Below are positions 11,517 through 22,594 of a DNA stretch of 64,000 bases, one piece after another. Position 1 is the stretch's first letter. Every line of letters starts with the position of its first letter. The notes under the pieces were generated by a model. The model did not search any database. It worked only from the letters and a program-made list of their open reading frames with translations, and was not told the origin of the DNA. The stretch is from assembly GCF_964355755.1 (NCBI RefSeq), contig NC_092677.1, forward strand, positions 25,886,101-25,950,100, given 5' to 3'. The stretch is from Antedon mediterranea (Eukaryota; Echinodermata; Crinoidea; Comatulida; Antedonidae). The position numbers and the translations under genes are program-made.

Positions 11517-11872
11517 TCGTCAATGAATCTGTTACCATTTTGTTTCTGTATCTACAATCGTTTCATTTATTTACATTTAACATTAAAAGTAAATGTATCA
11601 GGTGATCAGTAGGCCTAAAGAAAACATACATATAATTACGTTAATGAATCTGTTACCATTTTGTTTCTGTATCTACATTCGTTTCATTTATTTACATTTA
11701 ACATTAAATGTAAATGTATCAGTAATCAGTAAAACAAATAAACATATAATTATGTCAATGAATATGAATTGTGTTTCTGTATCTAATTCGTTTTACACTT
11801 AGAATTAAATGTAAATGTATCTGGTGAGGTAAAACAAACAAAAAACATATAATTATGTCAATGAATCTTCAA
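11517..11872. repeat. Right subterminal repeat array, 4 units
   Basis: Four imperfect units of about 100-125 bp contain GTCAATGAATCTGTTACCAT, a TTTCTGTATCTAC segment and ACATTTAACATTAAA. The related unit at 8339 lies near the opposite end of the same transposon. Confidence 0.75.
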
Positions 11873-12418
11873 TTATGTTCGTCTACCGATACCAGGTTCA
11901 AATCCATGATGTTGAGATTTATCCCTTGCAAATAAAAAATATGATTTATCTACCTATCTACTTAGTATTTAAGATTTTCTAATTTCGAATCCGATTGTAC
12001 TAAAATTTAATGTGTTGAAATCAAGAGAGGCATAACATAGTATTTAATATGTTTTAATTTTGATTATACTATAGTGTTTAGGTTAGTTTTTATATATAGT
12101 ATTTAGTAAGTAAGTTATACATAGGCCTAGTTAATATAGTAATATTGTTACAAAATCTTGGCATTGCGTAACACAGTGCCTAATACAGTAATAACATGCC
12201 TTATTAAAAAGTGCATGCTTGCTAGTTTTTGATGTTCTGTATTGTTTCTTGTACAGTAGTTTGTACTGTATGTTACATAACAGAACAATTGTATTGTCTT
12301 CCCATTCAATAGACACCCTTCTATACATAAAACATAATACACACCACACCCCTACCATAATAATGGTATAGTCCATATAAGTCGAGGTGGCCGAAAACGG
12401 CACCTGATCCTGATTATA

Positions 12419-13667
12419 ATTTATTATGTAATTATATTATATTTCTTAATTATTATCAGCTGATAGAGAATCTACGACAAATTATGTTTCATTGATATTG
12501 TATCTCTAGGCCTAAGTATAGGGCTCATACAACATGGTAGCCAGCGGCGAAAACATCGTTTACCGCGCGTGTAGCCTCCGTAAAATTAACAAGGGCGCCC
12601 TCAATTCTCGTACGAACAGAGCCTAGCTCAGCGATACGACAAAGTGACAAAGGCAACAAAAAAGTAATGTTTTAAGGCATCTAGGCCTATTATGTTTAGC
12701 AGTCACAATAATATTATTTATGATTTACCTACCTTTATACTTTAAAACCTGAAGAAGACGAACACATTAACCAAAAAACTTGAAACGATTTCCTTTCTAT
12801 TCTTAAAAAGTACTGAAATATTTGATGTAAACAAAAAACTTCCACTGTATCAAATCACGCGCTTGGAAAAGCCAATATAGGTTCGGAATTTATTTCTCGA
12901 GCGTTATTTGGAAGTAATTCGGTCAAATTGCGATATCCTTCCGCACAATACAACAAAAACCAATTGGGTATCTTTCTCAGTCGTGGAACTATTTTCTATC
13001 GCGATGTTAGAATCACTGATGAACAGCGCCCCCAAACGGTTGTGAGATTATCTATCTAGGAGAGAGGGGCCTAGGCCTAGCTAGTATATTGGAACATCAA
13101 AGTAGACTAATACAATAACTATCTTTAGTTAGGGTTAAGTTAGTTGAATCGATACATCCTATTCTACACACTTACCAATTTATTACCACCAATAGGTAAA
13201 CTAGTATTGTCCAGAACCAAATACACATGGCATGGTGGCAGGGGAATTACCTACCTCGGCGATTCCATTTTACAGTGGGGGTCATGTCAAAATCAAAATT
13301 CCTTGTTCACTTTCTCCAGAGGGCGCCAAACACAAAATTAACTTCATCAAGGTGGAAATTTAAAAACAATTGTACATTCATTTATTACTCGTTTTTAGCA
13401 TTATTGATACCTAATTTACAAAAGGCAACGATTATACAGTACTTTAAAACGTGATAGTAAGTTTATTCAATGTACGGTATATTATAAACAATAAATGTGT
13501 AGGATGGATAGCTATTCAGTTATATTGTCAATGTAATTTGGAGGTAAAGGTACTGAAATTAAAATACTGATGTTGGAAATGGTGACAAATATCACTTTTT
13601 AAGACTTTACAATTCATTTAGTTCTTTTAATTACTTTATTAAATTTATAATAGTTAATAAACAAACT
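12419..13667. other. Intergenic downstream of ERICH2
   Basis: A G+C-richer patch at 12530-12660 looks promoter-like. The two ORFs of 65-75 codons at 13144-13454 show no conserved motif. No gene can be supported. Confidence 0.45.
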
Positions 13668-14900
13668 TTAATTTTTATTTAATTCTGTATTACTTTCATC
13701 GTCCTCATCATCATCATCCTCCTCATCACTATCAGTATCAGATTCATCCTCTGTTTCATCATCATCATCATCATCACTATCCTCATCACTACTTTCTTCT
13801 TCACTACTGCTCCCCCATAATTGTCGTTCTCTCTCTTTTCTTAACTCTTCATCTATTAGCGGTTTAAACTCAATGGCTTCTTTGTTTTCTGGTTCATAAA
13901 TCAAAATCATTTGACAAAGTTTCTGAGCGTTTTCGTAATCTTTTTCCATCACTGTCTCGAGAAATTCACCGAGCAATTCAATTGGTGCTTTTTTCTCTTC
14001 CTCGTCGACTTCATCACCGCTATCGTCACTGTCAGCATCCTCGTTCGATGCTTTTTGTGTTACGATTGTTTTAGGCTTGAAATCTTGTGAATCAACCTCA
14101 TTTTTACTATGACTTACATAATAGCCATTGCTAACACTTTTCATTTGTTTAATGGAGTTTGTTTTGACGTCAATCTTATCATTCTCGTTTAAATTTAATG
14201 TTGTACGTCCTGTGCCATCTATTTGAGGATCTACGTGCTCAGTGGAAGAGTTACTACGATGACTTACATAATAGTCATCTGTTACAGTCACTGCTTGTTT
14301 AGCACTTTCAAGTTTAATCCCGTGAACTCCTGTTTCAAGAGAGTTTAAAGTTGACTTATCTTCAGCAACTGTTAACGTTGGAGTAGTACTACAAACAAAC
14401 GATTCAAATTCTTCGTTGTCTGGCATTCCATGTTTCGTTTCAAGCGAGTTTAAAGTTGATTTGTTATCCGTAATCGAGGTTTTATTTAGAGTTGGAGTCG
14501 TACTACGAACAAAAGATTCAAGTTCTTCATTGTTTGGCATTCCATATTTTTCAAAGTCCCTTTTTACAGATGGTAAGACAACTTTTTTATGGGACGACGA
14601 GGAAGACACTTTGTTATCACTGACTTTATTAGAATTATTTGTATCTTCTCTTTTTGATTGTGAACTTGGTGGTGTATCTTTTACTGTATCAGACTTGGTA
14701 TGATGATTATTTGTCTTGTTAGGCCCAGTTCTAAGGCCTACTACTTCAGCCTCATTTGGTAAGATTTCTAAAGTACTTCCACTGCGTTGCAGAAGCTTAG
14801 GTGTTGTTGATCTTCTTCCGGATGAGGTTGGTCGTTCAAAGATGGTAGGTTTTGACGGTCCTGTACCCAACACAGTTATGGAGTTTGCGGTATGATCCAT
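13668..14900 (-). CDS. ERICH2: ERICH2-like glutamate-rich protein
   Basis: One uninterrupted coding exon encodes 410 residues. Residues 1-280 are low-complexity, Ser/Thr-rich and probably disordered, with an internal duplication (two blocks ending FVRSTTPTL and FVCSTTPTL). Residues about 298-350 are the conserved part: IELLGEFLETVMEKDYENAQ, KLCQMILIYEPEN and FKPLIDEELRKE, which match the C-terminal block I recall for vertebrate ERICH2 and look like a TPR-type helical pair. The last 45 residues are almost all Asp, Glu and Ser. ERICH2 function is poorly known; vertebrate expression is testis-biased. An acceptor-like GCGCAG lies 8 nt before the ATG, so a 5' UTR intron is likely. The gene is head to head with borealin. 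Confidence 0.8.
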   Translation of the reverse strand: MDHTANSITVLGTGPSKPTIFERPTSSGRRSTTPKLLQRSGSTLEILPNEAEVVGLRTGPNKTNNHHTKSDTVKDTPPSSQSKREDTNNSNKVSDNKVSSSSSHKKVVLPSVKRDFEKYGMPNNEELESFVRSTTPTLNKTSITDNKSTLNSLETKHGMPDNEEFESFVCSTTPTLTVAEDKSTLNSLETGVHGIKLESAKQAVTVTDDYYVSHRSNSSTEHVDPQIDGTGRTTLNLNENDKIDVKTNSIKQMKSVSNGYYVSHSKNEVDSQDFKPKTIVTQKASNEDADSDDSGDEVDEEEKKAPIELLGEFLETVMEKDYENAQKLCQMILIYEPENKEAIEFKPLIDEELRKERERQLWGSSSEEESSDEDSDDDDDDETEDESDTDSDEEDDDDEDDESNTELNKN

Positions 14901-16224
14901 TAGTTACCTGCGCATGAGAATTTTATAAATTTAATTGTAAAAATTATTGTTATAAAAAATCTCACTTTTCTTTAATTATTAATAATATAATAATGATAAA
15001 GAGATAGGCCTAGGTAGATAAGGTTTTTCATATATTTTATTTATTATTTATTTTATTCAAAACATGAGGCAACGGTGACTGAAGACAATTTCTATTTATT
15101 GGCTATTATTATTAATTATTAGCTAGGCCTAGGCCTAGCCTAGTTTGGTACTGTAGTTAGGAAGCTCGCCCTCTTTCTACAAAAAACATTTGGCCCTAGC
15201 CTAGTTAGATAGAGGCTAGCCTAGTACTCTACTACTACTACACTACCTAGGCCAGCGCGTAGTAGACTAGAGTAGTAGGCCAAGCATGATATTATATTAC
15301 TAAGATCAGAGTAGAAAGAAGAGACAGCAGAACAGAGAGGCCTACTCTCATACTCTGCTGGCTAGCTAGCCAGGGAAGCTAAATAATTTATTCACACAGA
15401 AATTATACAGATCAATTACCACTTGTTCATGATAATAACGTCAAACCTACTTTCTTTTCTATATACAATTTCGTTTTCGTTAAAAACTTAAAAGTATAAT
15501 GTCGCTTAGAAACTCCTAACCGGAAATACAAAATCTAAAGTTTAACCTTTCAAAATTGTAATCAAATGCTAATTACTCCAATAAATATCTTTAGAATTTT
15601 CTGATTTTAGAAATCAATTACTAATGGTAAATTAAATTATTACTATCAATATAAATTAACTGTTTTGTTAGAATAATATAAATAAACATAAAATTCAAAA
15701 TAAATATTTTGACCTAGGATTAGAAAGGTCCATACTACAAAGTCGCTGATTGGTCAATTGAACATGCGTTCAAATTTATACAGCGGGTTTTATAAATGAA
15801 AATAGTGTACACAAGTAAAATTCTCAAAAGTAAGACAATATATGCCTAGTTTATGGCGTTTTTTGATGATTAAAATATGTAAATTAAGATTCAGTTTAAT
15901 ATAGGGTTTAATACAGCAATATATTGATGTCTGATTTGCTAGTTTTAGGGCTAAATAATGTAAAATAAATGTCTTGTTAGGCCTGTCAGTGTCTGTCTGT
16001 GTGTGTGTGCGGATTCCTGTCTGTGACGTGCAAAGGCAGTGAGTGTCTGCACGTGCAAACTCGAAACTCGTTCGTCTACGTCGTAAAGTGTGTGTAGCGT
16101 AGACCTGGCTTTTTTGTGTATCATTTTAGGCTTTGATATCAATTAAACTTTCGTACTACTAGTCTAGGTTAATAGTATTGTTTGTTAATAAAGGTTTAAC
16201 TTTTATTTTTTAAGGAAAAATAAG
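14901..16224. promoter_or_regulatory. Divergent intergenic region, ERICH2 and borealin
   Basis: Contains the 5' UTRs and promoters of both genes; no TATA box could be assigned. An AGGCCTA/CTAG-rich cluster occupies 15120-15370. An acceptor (TTTTTTAAG) ends at 16213, 12 nt before the borealin ATG, so borealin has an upstream non-coding exon here. Confidence 0.45.
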
Positions 16225-18867
16225 ATGCCTCCAAGAAAACGTCGAACAAAACTGACAACCCGACCAAAACCAAAACTTCCCCAGGGACAGGGCCAAGATG
16301 ATGTTCTCGACACAAATGAACGAAAAAACAAATTGGAATTACTGCTTCGGGATTTCGACTTAGAAGGTAATTATGAAGCAAAAAAAAAAGTCATAAAAAA
16401 TGTATAATTTAAAGAAAATAAATGTAAACTGGAAGACAATAATACCGGCTACAGCATTCTGGTGTAATACTAATGTAACTGTCCTATTTATAAGCAAAAC
16501 CGTTATTTTGTTTCTTTCAGTGAAAGTGAATTGACTTTAGTGATATTAAACTATAACATTATTAATTTTATACATACTTTTATTTTTCATATTTTGGGGC
16601 ACAATACTGTACGTCTTTAACTAGTACAGTATATGCAGGGAGTTGTTGGTATATGTATATTTTTGTCATTTAGTGAATAACAGACTAGAACAAATGGAGA
16701 GAGAAGCTCACAAGATGAGATCAATGATTAACACATTATTTCGTCTCGAGATGTGTAAGATGAATAAAGATATTCTACGTATGACACGGAAAGAATTTCT
16801 TGGTATGTGACTACAATAATTGTTTATGTAATAATGATATTTTATATATTAAAAAAAAATTACTTATATAGCGTTGAAATAATATGCAAGAGCAGGCCTA
16901 TATCATAGATGTGTTATAATAGATCTATCTACACTATATCAAACTTTATGTGAGCAAAAAAATGGGATGTACCCATATATAGACATGATGTCATATCACT
17001 ACCATATTTGGGCACATCACTCTACCATACTTGGGCACATCACACTTTATTTTGTCAAAGTAGTTTGATAGTGTAGACAAAGCTTTATATAGATCTGTAG
17101 GTACATTTGATTGCTAGTTAATAATATTTTTTTTTGTTTTTTTTTTAAAGCTAAAGGAGGGAGTGTTAATGACGCTGCTCTGCAAGAGGTTTCTCAATAT
17201 GTCGATAGTTTATCAGAACACATCGTCAAACCTTTGCAAACTTCGGCAAATTCAGACCAAGACGGAACAGCGGCAGTGACAGCTAAAAAGGTAGTGATGT
17301 GTATTGTAGTAGTAAATCTAAATACAATACAGTTTGTAGTACAGTCAACTCTCCCAATATCAAGACACCTTCGGGCTGACCTAATATGTCTGGTTTTCTG
17401 GAAAGTCTGGTATTCGGAATATGTTTTGGGCTTCAAGAAAAGTCTGATATTGGGAGAGTTAACTGTACTGTTTTAAGAACTAAAGTAGAAGTCTACATTT
17501 AAATTAAAGCAATGTATTTACTTTTTATGATAAAATAAAACATTTTTTACAGAAAACAAAACAAAAGAAGGCAAAAACAAGTAAAAAGAAATTAAAAACA
17601 TCACCTCAAACAGAAGAGAATGAGAACATGATGCCTCCACCATCTCAATCGCTGCGTCGATCTACAAGGTAGAGTGCTTTTTTATATCTGTTGTCAATTG
17701 GGTTAATAGTGTCTCTTTCCTTTGTAACATAACACTAAAGCTCTATGCAAAAAAAAATGTGATGTGCCCATATATGGACTGGGATGTCATATCACTACCA
17801 TATTTGGGCAAATCACAATTGTTATGACTAATTTATTTACGATTCAATTTTTTTTTATAGGAAACAACCAAGTACATTGATGACACCAGCACAACAGACA
17901 CAACGTAACCGTGGCTCGTCAAATACGGGTTGGAATACACCTGCAGTGACTCCTAAGTTTGATCCAAGGTAAGAAATCCAGATTAAAATACCTAACCTAA
18001 TCAATCAAGAATGGGAACTCTATTGACATCTTCAAACAGTTGCTTACTAAAATCCATCTCTTTAACATTGCATTATGATATTACACAATTTCTATCTAGT
18101 TCGAGCCTGTGGTCGTAGCGCTTTAGAGTTAACTACCGCTAACGTGATTGATTGTATAAGAAAATAAAATGGTACTGTTCAATCAATATGCTGTTAGAAG
18201 AGTTAGGGGAGGGGGATATCAACATTACTGGTTGATTGAAAAAAATGTACCAACAGTAATTACAGCTATCCAGTTTCTTAGATGGGCGCTCTGTAGTGTT
18301 AGGGTTGAAGAACATACTTACTATGGATATGGTTAATGTAGTAAACTCCTAATTGATCATCATATCCTTGCTCCCATCCTATAAGGACAATTATTAAATG
18401 GAGGGGGAGGTGGGTGATGTAGGCCCTATGGCATGTCCAAGTCCTATGCCAAAAAAAAAAGGATATACTTTAAATAAATCAATGTTATTTTTTAAACTAT
18501 TGTTTTGTTTTGAACAATTTTTAATTCAGATTGCCGGTGACACCTGGAGCGAGGAGAGCCCGTAAAGGTGAAAGGTTAATGTCAATGACAGGTAGTCCCG
18601 TAATACCAGCAGCACCTGCTCCTAGGACAATATCGCAGGATTTGAAAGACAATGTAAGTATTTTGACAGCTTCCAACAAGTTGGTATAGGTTCGTTCCTA
18701 TCCTTTTACCGATCACCTTTAAATGTTGTTGATTTTTCTTTTTGCAGATAATCGCTGTCAACAATACAATCCAACACATTGACTTAGACGACCAAGTGGC
18801 CAGACGCAATATCAAACTGTTACAGGACAGTTTAGCTAAGATACTACATACACTTCCGGTCAAATAA
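16225..18867 (+). CDS. CDCA8: Borealin, chromosomal passenger complex subunit
   Basis: Seven exons: 16225-16366, 16674-16802, 17151-17290, 17553-17668, 17861-17968, 18530-18653 and 18748-18867. All introns are GT/AG and phase is kept, giving 292 residues against 280 in human. Borealin binds survivin and INCENP and helps target Aurora B to centromeres and the midzone. The N terminus has a basic start, LELLLRDFDLE and a helical REAHKMRSMINTLFRLE segment (the INCENP/survivin-binding helix). The middle is a Lys/Ser/Thr-rich linker with AVTPKFDPR and VTPGARR, matching conserved TP motifs that are mitotic-kinase targets in vertebrates. The C-terminal helix NIKLLQDSLAKILHTL matches the dimerisation domain. 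The stop codon lies inside AATAAA. Introns 2 and 4 carry family A elements. Confidence 0.92.
16922..17086. mobile_element. Family A MITE in borealin intron 2
   Basis: Ends CTATCTACACTATATCAAAC and inverted GTTTGATAGTGTAGACAAAG. Two internal ACTACCATA repeats. Confidence 0.8.
17737..17820. mobile_element. Family A fragment in borealin intron 4
   Basis: Left AAAGCTCTATG and the GTGATGTGCCCATATATGG to GGGCAAATCACA core remain. The right end is missing and the left end is internally deleted. Confidence 0.7.
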
Positions 18868-18984
18868 AATATTTCTGTTCATCGTTATCATTTTTTAATT
18901 CTTTTTTTTGTGTAAAAAGTTACAAAACCATATGAACTATTAGGTCTAGCTACCTACATCAAAATAAGTTTCCAACTCATATAA

Positions 18985-19100
18985 AGCTCTGTCTACACTA
19001 TCAAACTAGTGTGATGTGTCCAAATATGGTGGTGATATGACATTATCATGTCCATATATGGGCACATCACATAAAGTTTGATAGTGTAGACAAGGCTTTA
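18985..19100. mobile_element. Family A MITE, short form
   Basis: Both ends are present, with only one internal ATGGTGGTGATATG unit. Immediate flanks are TA on both sides. Confidence 0.85.
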
Positions 19101-19308
19101 GACAATTGTTGAAGGAAACAACATGTGGCCTGACATTATACTATACATGATTTTAACATTAATGTTTTCTGATCAGATCAACTTTGTGAGCATGATAATG
19201 TCCTGGCTTCTGATTGGCTAGTGAACATGTTTGCCTTGTATAAGTTGCTGAATAATCGTAATGGACCTTGTATTATAGCCTATCATTTTGATAGGAAACT
19301 CAAGTTTT

Positions 19309-19468
19309 AAGCTCTGTCTACACTATTAAAATTTATGTGAAAAAAAAATGAGATGTGCCCATATGGACAAGATGATGTCATATCACTACTATATTTGGGC
19401 ATATCACTACCATATGGGCACATCACACTTTTTTTGTCAAACTGGTTTGATAGTGTAGACAGAGCTTA
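19309..19468. mobile_element. Family A MITE, full copy
   Basis: Inverted ends AAGCTCTGTCTACACTAT and their complement, flanked by TTAA-like sequence on both sides; two internal repeat units. Confidence 0.85.
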
Positions 19469-20334
19469 AGATTATACTTCCATTAATAAGTGGGTGGGTA
19501 ATGTGTGTTTATGGCACATAAACTTTGTAAAATATTTTTGAGTCCTTTGAAAGTAGAATTCGTATTAAAATAGTTTTTATTGTTACATTGTATATATTAT
19601 TTTATATCTTTAAGTCGTTTTTGTTCTTCAAATAAAAATGAAAACTAAATATTTAATAAAATTGATAAATAATTCAGCACTATAAGAGAGACAGTTTGTC
19701 TGTTAGACAAATGTTTACAAGCATTTACATCCATACAGGTGTCAAAATACTAATTAATTTAACCAGAATTTTATTGGGACTGTAGCTTCATTTGAACCGC
19801 CCTCTGGGGGTGGGTATTTACACATTTTTGTTCATATGTTTCCAGTGCTATTTACATTTATAATCCTTATTGTCACCTTTCGTTCAAATAAATATACCAT
19901 CTGAAGAATGAGTCTTTGTCCGACTATTTGTGTACAGCACAGTATTTGTATATTGTTACTACAGCAACAAAAATATTGCTAACAGACGACAGTCCTTTTA
20001 AAATTAGTTACAGTGGTGGATATAATATTATAGATAGCCAATTTTTGTATTCTTAAAAATATGATTTTGTCTTCACCCTGTTTTTGAATTAAAATACTGT
20101 AATTGTAAAATGATGATGGTGGGGGGAGGGGAGTTTTTCTGTTTTTTTAAATCAAAACTAGTGAGGGCGTTTTCTCGCCAGAGGAGGAGAGAGAGAGACT
20201 TTGCATGCAGGCGATCCGGCCGATCGTCGCTCAACAACAACAAAACCCCCACCACCGCGGCGCGAGGACAAAAAAACATTCGAGATTGAAACCCACCAAA
20301 AGCAAACAATTATAGAAAAGCAGAAAAAGAAACT

Positions 20335-21743
20335 ATGGCTGAGTATGTTTTTTATGATTCAAATTATCTTAGAATCACGTTTTTTAGCCAAGTACAACCT
20401 TATAAGTTACTGTTTGTCTTCAATGAAGCTAGGCCTAGACATGCTCTTCTTGCAATAATATTTATATCGCGGGCAAAATAGTCGGTTACTCGGTATACGA
20501 ATTCCGAATCATTAAATCTATGTAGGCCTAGTCAGGATTTTTAAGGGACGATAACTCGTTTATTTTAACATATCAATGACGCAAATTGCTTGCCTTTGAA
20601 TTGGGCATATCTTTCCTATTTTTTAGATTAAGTGACAGAAAACATCATGATGCTAAAATGAGAGCAACAATTCATCAGAAAATGGTAGAAACCGGTGAAA
20701 AAGAAAGGTAAACCATTTCACAGATTTACTTTTTAAAATCATTCAACCATGTTAATTTTCACCTAGTAACAACTATGTTACTCTAAGAAGTTTCAACTTC
20801 ATAACATTTTTCACCCAACCATACGTACCATATTATTTTAACTTTGTTTTCCTCCTACCTTCTTTATTAGACATGTCACTAACACCCCAGAAATTGTGTG
20901 GATTCTACAATTTCAATATTTTAACTTAAATTACTTTCAGGTTAAAAGAACTTTTACGGGCAAAGCTAATAGAATGTGGGTGGCGAGACCAACTTAAAGC
21001 TTATTGTAAAGGTACATTTTTATAAAATTGTTGAAATACATTTTCTTAAAATAAAAATTGATCTTTATTATAATTTATTTATAATTGATTATTATTTTTT
21101 TTTATTCAATAAATCGGATAATTTCTGATATAACAATAATGCTAAAAAAAATTTATATTTGCAGAGGTTGTGAGAACAAAAGGACTAGAACATGTAACAG
21201 TGGATGATTTAGTTGCAGAAATTACACCAAAAGGAAGAGGTGAGTTTGAAATCATTTTAAATATGATATTTATTGAAAATATGAATCTTTCTAAATCTTC
21301 CCATACAAGTTTGTTAGTAGTGGAGTTGTGGCTTGGTGGTTATGATGCTTGGCTACCAATCAAAGGGTTAAAGTCCTGTCAGTGTCAGCATTTTTTCTAA
21401 TGACAACCCCACTTCCAAAGACTTGTAATAAGTCTTTGTTTATGTAGAGCATCTTGTGCATATATTTGTCTTGTGTATTGCCACCTTTAAGAAGGATAGT
21501 GACTGAATTCGCTTATGGTTATCCTTGGCAATTTGCCTAAATATTGAAACAAAACAAGATGATTCTTCTTAGAAGGCCGACACCTTTTTTATTTTGTCAA
21601 ATTAATAAAAGAAACACATTTTAATTTTTACTAATTGTTGATTTTAATTGTTTTTTTTTTGTACAGAACTCGTTCCAGATGAAGTAAAGAAAGAGTTGCT
21701 ACAAAGAATAAGAGCGTTTCTTGCGGACCAGGCAACTGTTTGA
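20335..21743 (+). CDS. ENY2: ENY2, SAGA and TREX-2 subunit
   Basis: Five exons: 20335-20342, 20627-20707, 20941-21011, 21165-21239 and 21667-21743. They encode 103 residues against 101 in human. ENY2 is a small all-helical protein in the deubiquitinase module of SAGA and in the TREX-2 mRNA export complex. The blocks [33 protein letters not shown] and [13 protein letters not shown] are nearly identical to human ENY2 as I recall it. The first coding exon has only 8 nt (ATG GCT GA), with donor GA|GTATGT. Divergence is confined to the N-terminal dozen residues and the last few. It is convergent with the GST gene. Confidence 0.96.
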
Positions 21744-22594
21744 TGAACCAATCAAATGCAAGCGACTGTTTCATGAACCAATCAAAGCAATGCTATTCCA
21801 TCAAAGGAACTTGTAAATATGAAAACAATAATATAGGAGTAATATTTCTCCTTTTTGGGAAATTTGTATATCAGGAATAGATCACTCTCTGATCTAAATT
21901 TAATGTATTATCAAAACATGGAGACTTTGTGTGGATAATTTACACCACACATTAAAGGGTGTCTGTATGCCCAGATGACGATATTGTACATGGAAAGATG
22001 AAACAAACGTTGTTGTCTCCTTGAAGTTGAGACAACAATGTTGTCTCAGCCTAGAAGTGCTCCATAATAAAAAGATGGTGCGATAAGATTGTTTATTCGT
22101 TTATTAAATATCAGTTTTTATAATGAAATACAAGTGTACAATAATTTATTTTCCTATTATAAATTCTATTTTTAAACTAAAATTCTATTATCATCATCAA
22201 CATACTGGGTTTGGTTTATCCTGTTTAGATGCGTTGTCATGACGTCACTCATCGTTGACCTCGCACCTTAGATGCTCACATAATATAAATGCCCATAAAA
22301 TGTTCTAAAGAAACTACTTAAATAAAGTCAAATATTAAGCATCGTGAAAAGAAATATAAGCCTGTGGGCTTGCTTTCGACGCTTGTATTGTATACTACAA
22401 ACCAGGAAAACTAACTAACTAACAGGACACTGAGCTCGGCTTGCCACGATAGGAACTTGTAACAACTAACAGTGTCCTTTGATCTTATGTCTGGCTACGA
22501 CAAATACCGCAGTACTACCCGGAGCGGTGTTAAATCGCGAAATGATCATGTGGCAGCCACAGATAAACCCTTTGATCTCCGGAGGTCAGCATTT
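21744..22594. other. ENY2 3' UTR and convergent spacer
   Basis: An AATAAA at 22056 is a likely ENY2 poly(A) signal. A stem-loop precedes it: TTGTTGTCTC (22010-22019) pairs with GAGACAACAA (22029-22038). No gene is seen in the remainder. Confidence 0.5.

Larger units (their letters stand above)
7904..12410. mobile_element. 4.5-kb DNA transposon, 53-bp TIRs, 8-bp TSD
   Basis: The left end (7904-7956), beginning GGATCAGGTGCCGTTTTCGG, recurs inverted at 12358-12410 with about one mismatch in 53 bases. Each end is flanked by TGATTATA, a perfect 8-bp target duplication. Eight-bp duplications are typical of hAT and P superfamilies; I see neither transposase inside. Both flanks carry subterminal copies of a GTCAATGAATCTGT...CCATTTTG repeat (8398 on the left, 11518-11870 on the right). 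The centre (9240-9790) is dominated by AGGCCTA/CTAG palindromes, and 9926-10220 holds a spliced small ORF. The near-perfect ends imply recent movement, probably driven from elsewhere. Confidence 0.85.
18868..20334. other. Intergenic, borealin to ENY2
   Basis: Holds two family A elements, listed separately. The ENY2 5' UTR and promoter lie near 20150-20334, a G+C-richer stretch. No other gene is seen. Confidence 0.5.

Noticed and set aside
12131-12403. 90-codon minus-strand ORF covering the right TIR
   Set aside because: It starts inside the inverted end itself and has no protein-like pattern.
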